Origin: Reyranella sp.
Lineage (GTDB): Bacteria > Pseudomonadota > Alphaproteobacteria > Reyranellales > Reyranellaceae
Length of the DNA: 5,050 bases
Reading direction: 5' to 3'
Assembly (NCBI GenBank): GCA_016780605.1
Contig: JADHLS010000508.1
Coordinates: forward strand, 1-5,050
The notes beneath the pieces were generated by a model. That model saw only the letters and a program-made list of their open reading frames with translations, ran no database searches and was not told the DNA's origin. The position numbers and the translations under genes were made by a program. How positions within the stretch are numbered: position 1 is the stretch's first letter; each line of letters starts with the position of its first letter. Below are positions 1 to 5,050 of this stretch, piece after piece.

Positions 1-1
1 G

Positions 2-1423
2 TTCGAGCAGCTTGCCGACATCATGGCCTTCCGCATCATCGTCGCGGATGTGGCGCAGTGCTACCAGGCGTTGGGCGTGCTGCACGGCCGCTACCAGGTG
101 ATCCCGGGCCGCTTCAAGGACTACATCTCGGTCCCCAAGCCCAACGGCTATCGCTCGCTGCATACTGGCGTGATCGGTCCGCTCGGTCAGCGCATCGAGA
201 TCCAGATCCGCACCGAGGAGATGCAGGACCAGGCCGAGCGCGGCGTCGCCGCCCATTGGATCTACAAGCAGGGCGGGCCGTCGACGGATGCGCCGCAATA
301 CGCCTGGCTGCGCAGCCTCATCGAGATCCTCGACAAGGCGCCCAACGCGGAGGAGTTCCTCGAGCACACCAAGCTCGAGATGTTCCACGACCAGGTGTTC
401 TGCTTCACGCCCAAGGGCAAGCTGATCGCTCTGCCCAAGGGCGCGACTCCGATCGACTTCGCCTATGCCGTGCACAGCCAGGTCGGCGACACCTGCGTGG
501 GCTCCAAGATCAACGGCCGCATGCTGCCGCTGCGCACCCAGCTCTCCAACGGCGACCAGGTCGACATCATCACCTCCAAGGCGCAGACGCCGTCGCCGAC
601 CTGGGAACGCTTCGTCGTCACCGGCAAGGCCAAGGCGGCGATCCGCCGCTTCATCCGCACACGCCAGCGCGAGCAGTACATCCAGCTCGGCAAGTCGCTG
701 CTCGACAAGACCTTCCACGAGGAGGGCTATGAGGTCACCGACAAGGGCCTCGACGGCGTGCGCGCCAACTTCAAGCAGGCCACCACCGACGACCTGATCG
801 CCGCGGTCGGCGCGGGCCTCATCACCTCGCGCGAGGTGCTGACGGCGGTCTATCCCGGCCTGAAGCAGCCGCCGCGCAAGGACGGCGGCGCCGACGTCGT
901 GCCGATCTCGCGCGCCCGCAACAAGGCCGCCGCCGAGGCCGCCAAGTCCAAGAAGGACGGCGCCGACGGCCAGATCGCCATTCGCGGGCTGATCCCTGGC
1001 ATGGCGGTGCACTTCGCGCGCTGCTGCCATCCGCTGCCCGGCGATCGCATCGTCGGCATCATCACCACGGGCAAGGGCGTGACCATCCACACCATCGACT
1101 GCGCCACGCTGGAGAGCTTCTCCGAATCACCGGAACGCTGGATCGACGTCGGCTGGGATGCGGTGGGCGAGAGCGCGCCTGGGATCTATACCGGCCGCCT
1201 CAAGGTCACGGTGGCCAACCAGCCGGGGAGTCTCTCCAAGCTCTCGACGGTGATCGCCCGCCACGAGGGCAATATCTCCAACCTGCGCATCGTCAACCGC
1301 TCGATGGACTTCTTCGACATGGTGATCGATGTCGAGGTGAACGACGTGAAGCACCTCGCCAACATCACCGCGGCGCTGCGTGCCACGCCCGCCATCAATG
1401 CGGTCGAGCGCGCCCGGAATTGA
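2..1423 (+). CDS. rel: Bifunctional (p)ppGpp synthetase/hydrolase, RelA/SpoT family, 5'-truncated by window edge
   Basis: Makes and, in full-length bifunctional members, degrades the cytoplasmic alarmone (p)ppGpp. The reading frame is open from base 2 (FEQLADIMAFRIIV), so the ATG at 23 is internal and not the start; the N-terminal HD hydrolase domain and the front of the synthetase domain lie outside the window. 473 residues are visible, numbered here from base 2. The end of the synthetase domain spans about residues 1-88, with RFKDY, KPNGYRSLH and EIQIRTEE (bases 197-220), whose glutamate is the conserved catalytic one of the family. A TGS domain covers about 130-193, from DQVFCFTPKG. A helical region follows, then the zinc-finger/RIS segment with the CCHP motif (bases 1022-1033), and a C-terminal ACT domain at about 396-473. 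No frameshift or missing motif is seen. The single long Rel found in most alphaproteobacteria is likely, but hydrolase activity cannot be judged because the HD domain is absent here. Confidence 0.96.
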   Translation, partial: FEQLADIMAFRIIVADVAQCYQALGVLHGRYQVIPGRFKDYISVPKPNGYRSLHTGVIGPLGQRIEIQIRTEEMQDQAERGVAAHWIYKQGGPSTDAPQYAWLRSLIEILDKAPNAEEFLEHTKLEMFHDQVFCFTPKGKLIALPKGATPIDFAYAVHSQVGDTCVGSKINGRMLPLRTQLSNGDQVDIITSKAQTPSPTWERFVVTGKAKAAIRRFIRTRQREQYIQLGKSLLDKTFHEEGYEVTDKGLDGVRANFKQATTDDLIAAVGAGLITSREVLTAVYPGLKQPPRKDGGADVVPISRARNKAAAEAAKSKKDGADGQIAIRGLIPGMAVHFARCCHPLPGDRIVGIITTGKGVTIHTIDCATLESFSESPERWIDVGWDAVGESAPGIYTGRLKVTVANQPGSLSKLSTVIARHEGNISNLRIVNRSMDFFDMVIDVEVNDVKHLANITAALRATPAINAVERARN

Positions 1424-1461
1424 TGCTTCTGACGCAGATGCTGCTCCCCAGGACTCATATT

Positions 1462-1483
1462 CCTCTCCCCCTTGGGGGAGAGG
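1462..1483. repeat. Left internal hairpin of the nested repeat
   Basis: A perfect palindrome with 10-base arms (CCTCTCCCCC, 1462-1471, and GGGGGAGAGG, 1474-1483) and a two-base TT centre. It is followed by TTAGGTGAGGGGGTG, which pairs with the matching segment next to the right hairpin. In RNA the two-base centre is too tight, so the innermost pairs would open to form the loop. Confidence 0.9.
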
Positions 1484-1537
1484 TTAGGTGAGGGGGTGCA
1501 ACCCGAAGATCATCTCCTGCATCACCCCCTCACCCAG

Positions 1538-1559
1538 CCTCTCCCCCACGGGGGAGAGG
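1538..1559. repeat. Right internal hairpin of the nested repeat
   Basis: A second perfect palindrome with the same 10-base arms (1538-1547 and 1550-1559) and an AC centre instead of TT. It is preceded by CACCCCCTCACCCAG, the complement of the tail of the left unit with two differences. The two units are therefore two inverted copies of one roughly 45-base sequence. Confidence 0.9.
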
Positions 1560-1574
1560 AGTATGAGATTCGAT

Positions 1575-1579
1575 GGAAG
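1575..1579 (+). promoter_or_regulatory. Shine-Dalgarno site of pdxJ
   Basis: GGAAG lies 10 bases before the ATG at 1590, slightly long but usable spacing. It lies just outside the right arm of the inverted repeat (8 bases after it), so folding of that repeat would leave it exposed. It supports the ATG at 1590 over the in-frame GTG at 1620, which would remove the residues before the conserved VNVDH segment. Confidence 0.6.
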
Positions 1580-1589
1580 TAACAAGTAA

Positions 1590-2336
1590 ATGTCCCCGCT
1601 GCCCTACCAACGCCTCGGCGTGAACGTCGATCACGTCGCCACCGTGCGCAACGCGCGCGGCACGCCGACGCCCGATCCGTTGCGCGCCGCCCAACTCGCG
1701 GCCAAGGCCGGCGCCGACGGCATCACCGCCCATCTGCGCGAGGACCGCCGGCACATCGTCGACGACGACATCGCGCGCCTGAAGGACGGGCTCACCCTGC
1801 CGCTCAACTTCGAGATGGCGGCCACCGAGGAGATGGTGGCGATCGCGCTGCGCCATCGCCCGCATGCCGCCTGCATTGTCCCCGAGAAGCGCGAAGAGCG
1901 GACCACCGAGGGCGGCCTTGACGCGGTCGGCCAGCACAATCACCTGAAGCCCCTGGTGGCGCGGCTCAGCGACGCCGGCATCCGCGTGTCGCTGTTCATC
2001 GAGGCCGATCCGCGCCAGCTCGAGATGGCGGTGCAGCTGGGCGCGCCTGTCGTCGAGCTGCACACCGGCCGCTACTGCGAGATCGAGGGCGCCGAGCGCG
2101 AGGCCGAGCTTCTGCGCCTCCAGAAAGCCGCCGCGCATTGCCAGCAGCTCGGCCTAGAGTGCCATGCCGGGCATGGCCTGAACTACGAGAATGTCGGTCC
2201 GATCGCCGCCATCCCCAACGTCCGCGAGCTCAACATCGGCCACTTCCTGATCGGCGAGGCGATTTTCGTAGGCCTCGAGCCGGCGATCCGCGAGATGCGG
2301 CGCTTGATGGATGCCGCCCGCGGCGGAGCCGCCTGA
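1590..2336 (+). CDS. pdxJ: Pyridoxine 5'-phosphate synthase
   Basis: Condenses 3-amino-1-hydroxyacetone 1-phosphate with 1-deoxy-D-xylulose 5-phosphate to give pyridoxine 5'-phosphate, the last ring-forming step of the DXP-dependent vitamin B6 pathway, in the cytoplasm. The product is 248 residues, close to the 243 of the E. coli enzyme, and aligns along its whole length as a TIM barrel. Visible signatures are [16 protein letters not shown] (10-25), HLREDRRHI (48-56), the NFEMA segment (73-77), [15 protein letters not shown] (97-111), HTGRY (158-162), HAGHGLNY (192-199) and ELNIGH near the end. By alignment with E. coli, His48, Glu75 and His195 match catalytic His45, Glu72 and His193, so the enzyme looks active. 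acpS follows after one base, implying co-transcription and translational coupling. No convincing promoter is visible directly upstream, so transcription may come from rel through the inverted repeat or start in the repeat region. Confidence 0.98.
   Translation: MSPLPYQRLGVNVDHVATVRNARGTPTPDPLRAAQLAAKAGADGITAHLREDRRHIVDDDIARLKDGLTLPLNFEMAATEEMVAIALRHRPHAACIVPEKREERTTEGGLDAVGQHNHLKPLVARLSDAGIRVSLFIEADPRQLEMAVQLGAPVVELHTGRYCEIEGAEREAELLRLQKAAAHCQQLGLECHAGHGLNYENVGPIAAIPNVRELNIGHFLIGEAIFVGLEPAIREMRRLMDAARGGAA
2325..2328 (+). promoter_or_regulatory. Shine-Dalgarno site deciding the acpS start
   Basis: GGAG inside the last codons of pdxJ lies 9 bases before the GTG at 2338. That spacing is right for the GTG and cannot serve the upstream in-frame ATG at 2311, which lies before it. 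It therefore supports the shorter AcpS. Confidence 0.65.
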
Positions 2337-2337
2337 C

Positions 2338-2748
2338 GTGATCCTCGGCCTAGGCAACGACCTCTGCGACATCAGGCGGATCGAGAAGTCCCTGGAGCGT
2401 TTCGGCGACCGCTTCGTGCAGCGCGTCTTCACCGAGATCGAGCAGAAGCGCTCGGAGGGCCGGGCGACCCGCGCGGCGAGCTATGCCAAGCGCTTCGCCG
2501 CCAAGGAGGCCTGCGCCAAGGCCCTGGGGACCGGCCTGCGTCGCGGCGTGTTCTGGCGCGACATGGGGGTGGTCAATCAGCGCGGCGGCCGGCCGACACT
2601 CGCCCTGACCGGTGGCGCTTTGGCGCGGCTGCAGGAGATCACGCCGGCCGGAATGTCGCCGCAAATCGACTTGACGTTGACCGACGAGTATCCTTTGGCG
2701 CAGGCGATCGTGATCATTACGGCGGTTCCCGCCCGTGACCCGATCTAA
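2338..2748 (+). CDS. acpS: Holo-[acyl-carrier-protein] synthase
   Basis: Transfers the 4'-phosphopantetheine arm of coenzyme A to a serine of apo-ACP, making the holo-ACP needed for fatty acid and phospholipid synthesis; cytoplasmic, Mg2+-dependent, normally a trimer. The product is 136 residues (E. coli 126). The GTG start at 2338 gives [12 protein letters not shown], matching the family N-terminus exactly; the ATG at 2311 would add nine unsupported residues and overlap pdxJ by 26 bases. The metal/CoA-binding residues are present: Asp8 in GLGNDLCDI and Glu57 in [16 protein letters not shown] (51-66), equivalent to E. coli Asp9 and Glu58. [10 protein letters not shown] (26-35) and the TDEYPLAQA segment near the C-terminus are also typical. 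It sits one base after pdxJ. The gap to lepB is 92 bases, so it probably ends the pdxJ-acpS block or is read through into lepB. Confidence 0.97.
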   Translation: MILGLGNDLCDIRRIEKSLERFGDRFVQRVFTEIEQKRSEGRATRAASYAKRFAAKEACAKALGTGLRRGVFWRDMGVVNQRGGRPTLALTGGALARLQEITPAGMSPQIDLTLTDEYPLAQAIVIITAVPARDPI

Positions 2749-2791
2749 AGTCTTGATTTTGCAGTGCTCCCATGTCGCGCCTGGGGTGAGA

Positions 2792-2820
2792 GAGACAGCC
2801 GCCCTGTGCCCTGCTATAGG
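2792..2820 (+). promoter_or_regulatory. Candidate sigma-70-type promoter for lepB
   Basis: In the 92-base acpS-lepB gap, GAGACA (2792-2797, 4 of 6 to TTGACA) and TATAGG (2815-2820, 4 of 6 to TATAAT) are separated by exactly 17 bases. The -10 context GCTATAGGCGCG resembles housekeeping promoters often seen in alphaproteobacteria. A start site near 2826-2828 is expected, leaving a leader of only about 13-15 bases before the lepB ATG. This would give lepB-rnc-era its own promoter. It is a pattern match only; both hexamers are imperfect. Confidence 0.45.
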
Positions 2821-2840
2821 CGCGGCTCCTTTGGACTGGT

Positions 2841-3671
2841 ATGGCGATGACGGACGTGGCTGAGCGTCGCAAGCGAGGACAGGAGAAGACCGGCGGGTGG
2901 GCCGAGACCGTCCGCACGGTGGTCTATGCCGTGCTGATCGCACTGGTCGTGCGGACGTTCGCCATCGAGCCGTTCAACATCCCTTCGGGCTCGATGATCC
3001 CGACCCTGCTGGTCGGTGACTACCTGTTCGTCTCCAAATATTCCTACGGCTACAGCAAGCACTCCTTCCCCTTCTCGATGGGCATGTTCCCGGGCCGCAT
3101 CTTCTCGACGCCGCCCGAGCGCGGCGACGTCGCGGTCTTCAAGTATCCCGGCGACCAGGGGCAGGGGCTGAACCGCACCGACTACATCAAGCGCATCGTC
3201 GGCATGCCGGGCGACCGCATCCAGGTGACCAACGGCGTGCTCCACATCAACGGCACGCCGGTCGAGCGCCTGCGCATCGGCGATTATGTGAAGGGCAGCA
3301 ACGGCCACTACCAGAAGGGCACGCTCTACAAGGAGACGCTGCCCAACGGCCGCAGCTACACAGTGCTCGAGTACACCGACAACGGCATGGCCGACAACAC
3401 GCCGGAGTTTCTCGTGCCGGCGAACAACTACTTCGTGATGGGCGACAATCGCGACGATTCGCTCGACAGCCGCACGCGACTGATGCTGCGCGACTTCTCG
3501 GGCGGCACGCGCGATCGCGACCAGCTCGGCTGGTACGTGCCGGCCGAGAACCTGGTCGGGCGCGCCGAGTTCATCTTCTTCTCGCACGATCCGTCGGCCG
3601 CGGGCTGGCTGGAGCCGTGGAAATGGCCACAGGCGATCCGCTTCAGCCGCTTCTTCCAGGCCATCCACTGA
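2841..3671 (+). CDS. lepB: Signal peptidase I
   Basis: Inner-membrane serine protease that cuts signal peptides from exported proteins on the periplasmic side, using a Ser-Lys dyad. The product is 276 residues. A basic cytoplasmic N-terminus (RRKR at 9-12) precedes a single hydrophobic membrane segment at about 23-42, consistent with N-in, C-out topology. The catalytic boxes are all present: PSGSMIPTLLVGD with nucleophile Ser51, DYIKRIVGMPGD with general base Lys117, and MGDNRDDSLDSR (200-211). The SYGYSKHSFPF stretch (68-78) is common in alphaproteobacterial LepB. The ATG at 2841 was chosen; an ATG at 2847 in the same frame is possible, and neither has a clear Shine-Dalgarno site, which fits the very short leader predicted from the candidate promoter. 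The last 49 bases overlap the start of rnc. The single membrane span differs from the two of E. coli LepB and is usual in alphaproteobacteria. Confidence 0.97.
   Translation: MAMTDVAERRKRGQEKTGGWAETVRTVVYAVLIALVVRTFAIEPFNIPSGSMIPTLLVGDYLFVSKYSYGYSKHSFPFSMGMFPGRIFSTPPERGDVAVFKYPGDQGQGLNRTDYIKRIVGMPGDRIQVTNGVLHINGTPVERLRIGDYVKGSNGHYQKGTLYKETLPNGRSYTVLEYTDNGMADNTPEFLVPANNYFVMGDNRDDSLDSRTRLMLRDFSGGTRDRDQLGWYVPAENLVGRAEFIFFSHDPSAAGWLEPWKWPQAIRFSRFFQAIH
3611..3614 (+). promoter_or_regulatory. Shine-Dalgarno site of rnc inside lepB
   Basis: GGAG lies 8 bases before the ATG at 3623, ideal spacing, and only 2 bases before the in-frame GTG at 3617, too close to serve it. It therefore favours ATG 3623 as the rnc start. 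The site is embedded in the lepB coding sequence (Leu-Glu-Pro codons of the GWLEPWKW segment). Confidence 0.6.
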
Positions 3672-4363
3672 AGGCCGGAGACGTTGATCTCGCCGCGCTG
3701 GGCGAGCGGCTGGGCCACGCCTTCACGCGCGCCGAGCTTGCCGTCGAGGCGCTGACCCATCGCGGCACCCTCGACAAGCGCCCCGACCTCAAGGCCGCCT
3801 TCCCGCACGGCAACGAGCGCCTGGAGTTCCTGGGCGACCGGGTGCTGTCGCTGGCCATGGCCGATCTGCTGCTGCGCCGCTTCCCCAACGAACGCGAGGG
3901 CCAGCTGGCCCGGCGCCACGCCGCGCTGGTGAGCGCGCGCACCCTGGGCGAGATCGCCGAGGCGATCGCGCTGAAGGATCATCGCATCGCCTATCGCGGC
4001 GCGCCCAAGGCCACGCCCGCCATCCTGGCCGACATGCTGGAGGCGCTTCTGGGCGCGGTGTTCGTCGATGCGGGCTTCGAGACCGCGGCCGGCGTCATCG
4101 AGCGCCTGTGGGGCGAGCGGCTGGGCAGCCAGCATCCCGCGCCGCGGCCGCCCAAGACCCAGTTGCAGGAATGGGCGCAGGGCAGGGGCCTCGCGCTGCC
4201 GGCTTACAAGCAGATCGGCCGCGAGGGCAGCGAGCACGAGCCGGTGTTCCTGGTCGAGGTCAAGGTCGGCACGCTGACGCCGGCGCAAGGGCGCGGCCTC
4301 ACCAAGCGCGAAGCGGAGAGCGCGGCGGCGTCGCTGATGCTTGAGCAGCTGGGCAAGTCGTGA
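3623..4363 (+). CDS. rnc: Ribonuclease III
   Basis: Cytoplasmic Mg2+-dependent endonuclease that cuts double-stranded RNA, releasing rRNA precursors from the primary transcript and processing structured mRNAs; acts as a homodimer. The product from ATG 3623 is 246 residues (E. coli 226). The nuclease domain covers about residues 20-165: the signature NERLEFLGDRVL (64-75) supplies Glu65, Glu68 and Asp72, and ADMLEALLGA (136-145) supplies Asp137 and Glu140, equivalent to E. coli Glu38, Glu41, Asp45, Asp114 and Glu117. A double-stranded-RNA-binding domain follows at about 177-245, from PKTQLQEWAQ to a C-terminal KREAESAAA helix. The first 16 or so residues are proline-rich, not typical of the fold, and are encoded within the lepB 3' end. 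No in-frame ATG or GTG lies between 3623 and the catalytic motif, so a shorter start would need a rare codon such as the CTG at 3668. The stop overlaps the era start. Confidence 0.97.
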   Translation: MATGDPLQPLLPGHPLKAGDVDLAALGERLGHAFTRAELAVEALTHRGTLDKRPDLKAAFPHGNERLEFLGDRVLSLAMADLLLRRFPNEREGQLARRHAALVSARTLGEIAEAIALKDHRIAYRGAPKATPAILADMLEALLGAVFVDAGFETAAGVIERLWGERLGSQHPAPRPPKTQLQEWAQGRGLALPAYKQIGREGSEHEPVFLVEVKVGTLTPAQGRGLTKREAESAAASLMLEQLGKS

Positions 4364-5050
4364 GCGACAGCCGCACCCGCGCCGGCTTCGCCGCCATCGT
4401 CGGCGCACCCAACGCCGGCAAGTCGACACTGGTGAACGCGCTCGTCGGCTCCAAGGTCTCGATCGTGTCTCCCAAGGTGCAGACCACGCGCATGCGCGTC
4501 ATCGGCATCGCCATGACGGATCTGGCCGACGGCACGCGCGCGCAGGTCGTGCTGGTCGACACGCCGGGCATCTTCCGCATCGCCAAGCGCCGGCTGGAGC
4601 GCGCCATGGTCGCCGCCGCCTGGCAGGGCGCCGACGATGCCGATCTTGTGGCGCTGGTGGTCGACGCCGAGCGCGGGGTGGGCCCCGAGACCGAAGCCAT
4701 CATCGAGCGTCTGAAGGAGCACAAGGCGCCGCGCTTCCTGATCCTGAACAAGATCGACCTGGTGCCGCGCGAAAAGCTTCTGGCGCTCACGGCCGAGATC
4801 AACGCCAAGTTGCCCTTCGAGCGCACCTTCATGGTGAGCGCCCTGAAGCAGGACGGCATCGCCGACATTCTCACCACGCTTGCCGCCGCGCTGCCCGAAG
4901 GCCCGGTCCTCTATCCCGAGGACCAAGCAGCCGACCTGCCGTTGCGCCTGCTGGCCGCCGAGGTGACGCGCGAGCAGGTCTTCCTGCAATTGCACCAGGA
5001 GCTGCCCTACGAGGCCGCGGTCGAGACCGACAAGTGGGAGGATCGCGCCG
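4360..5050 (+). CDS. era: GTPase Era, 3'-truncated by window edge
   Basis: Ras-like GTPase that binds the 3' end of 16S rRNA through a KH domain and helps mature the 30S subunit. The frame runs from GTG 4360 to the right edge without a stop, showing 230 residues of about 300. The GTPase motifs are intact: G1 GAPNAGKST (15-23), the switch I threonines in KVQTTR (39-44), G3 DTPG (67-70), G4 NKID (130-133) and G5 SAL (160-162). The segment from about residue 200 (EVTREQVF, LHQELPYEA) is the beginning of the C-terminal KH region. The GTG start overlaps the rnc stop as GTGA, and the upstream Shine-Dalgarno is weak, so translation is probably coupled to rnc. SDSRTRAGFAAIVGAPN places the start at the expected short distance before the P-loop. 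The rnc-era pairing is widely conserved and links two steps of rRNA maturation. Confidence 0.97.
   Translation, partial: MSDSRTRAGFAAIVGAPNAGKSTLVNALVGSKVSIVSPKVQTTRMRVIGIAMTDLADGTRAQVVLVDTPGIFRIAKRRLERAMVAAAWQGADDADLVALVVDAERGVGPETEAIIERLKEHKAPRFLILNKIDLVPREKLLALTAEINAKLPFERTFMVSALKQDGIADILTTLAAALPEGPVLYPEDQAADLPLRLLAAEVTREQVFLQLHQELPYEAAVETDKWEDRA

Larger units (their letters stand above)
1454..1567. repeat. Long nested inverted repeat between rel and pdxJ
   Basis: Two 45-base arms, 1454-1498 and 1523-1567, are reverse complements at 41 of 45 positions without gaps, separated by a 24-base loop (1499-1522). The mismatched pairs are 1460/1561, 1472/1549, 1484/1537 and 1486/1535; the first and third would be U-G pairs in + strand RNA. 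Each arm contains its own perfect 10-base hairpin, so the element could form one long stem or two side-by-side hairpins (cruciform-like). It fills most of the 166-base gap 1424-1589 and lies 30 bases after the rel stop. No T-tract follows either stem, so a classical intrinsic terminator is not supported. From memory, CTCTCCCC..GGGGAGAGG followed by a GGTGAGGGGG-like tail resembles dispersed palindromic repeats found in many copies in proteobacterial genomes; copy number cannot be tested here. No coding frame or transposase is associated. Confidence 0.9.

Noticed and set aside
1425..1441. Small hairpin just after the rel stop (7-base arms, one mismatch, ACG loop)
   Set aside because: It is short, imperfect, and not followed by a T-tract, so it is not supportable as a terminator.
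1462..1559. CRISPR-like or direct-repeat array between rel and pdxJ
   Set aside because: There are only two units, in opposite orientation, each self-complementary; no regular spacers and no cas genes nearby.
1530..2138. Minus-strand open frame (about 202 codons) beginning inside pdxJ and running into the inverted repeat
   Set aside because: It is opposite a clear pdxJ and its C-terminal end is translated repeat sequence; no supporting motif.
2749..2790. Possible terminator after acpS
   Set aside because: Only a four-base CCCA/TGGG pairing (2769-2772 with 2782-2785) is visible, with no T-run after it; the TTTT at 2757-2760 precedes it.
2814..3668. Long minus-strand open frame (about 284 codons) opposite lepB
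   Set aside because: It lies wholly opposite a confidently identified gene, has low-complexity Arg/Ala/His/Val-rich composition and no recognisable motif; typical of antisense frames in G+C-rich DNA.
3428..4429. Long minus-strand open frame (about 333 codons) opposite lepB, rnc and era
   Set aside because: It spans three real genes on the other strand, and its Arg/Leu/Gln/Ala-rich translation shows no domain. Its length reflects codon bias of the + strand.
4204..4995. Minus-strand open frame (about 263 codons) opposite rnc and era
   Set aside because: The + strand frame encodes all Era GTPase motifs; the reverse frame is compositionally odd and without a recognisable family.

Overview
The window is an ordinary, densely packed housekeeping stretch from a G+C-rich (about two-thirds by eye) proteobacterium. 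The gene order rel/spoT - pdxJ - acpS - lepB - rnc - era, all on the + strand, is the arrangement commonly seen in Alphaproteobacteria. The protein details fit too: an alphaproteobacterial-style AcpS C-terminus (TDEYPLAQA) and a type I signal peptidase with the SYGYSKHS segment. The exact order or genus cannot be fixed from this sequence; a Rhodospirillales- or Hyphomicrobiales-like lineage is a guess.

Layout: positions 2-1423 hold the C-terminal two-thirds of a long RelA/SpoT-type (p)ppGpp enzyme, cut by the left edge. Positions 1424-1589 are non-coding and are mostly filled by a nested inverted repeat (1454-1567). Next come pdxJ (1590-2336) and acpS (2338-2748), one base apart. A 92-base gap (2749-2840) carries a plausible sigma-70-type promoter ahead of lepB (2841-3671). 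rnc (3623-4363) begins inside the 3' end of lepB, and era (4360-5050, cut by the right edge) overlaps rnc by four bases (GTGA). acpS and era both use GTG starts.

Together the genes cover the stringent-response alarmone, pyridoxal phosphate synthesis, activation of acyl carrier protein, signal peptide removal, double-stranded RNA processing, and 16S rRNA/30S assembly. This is a growth and envelope/ribosome maintenance cluster. pdxJ-acpS and lepB-rnc-era look like two tightly coupled transcription/translation blocks.

I found no sign of an undescribed system, mobile gene, CRISPR array, tRNA or rRNA. The most unusual non-genic item is the near-perfect 45-base inverted repeat between rel and pdxJ, each arm of which is itself a perfect hairpin. 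The other points of interest are the 49-base lepB/rnc overlap and the candidate lepB promoter. Long open frames on the minus strand are compositional shadows of the + strand genes.
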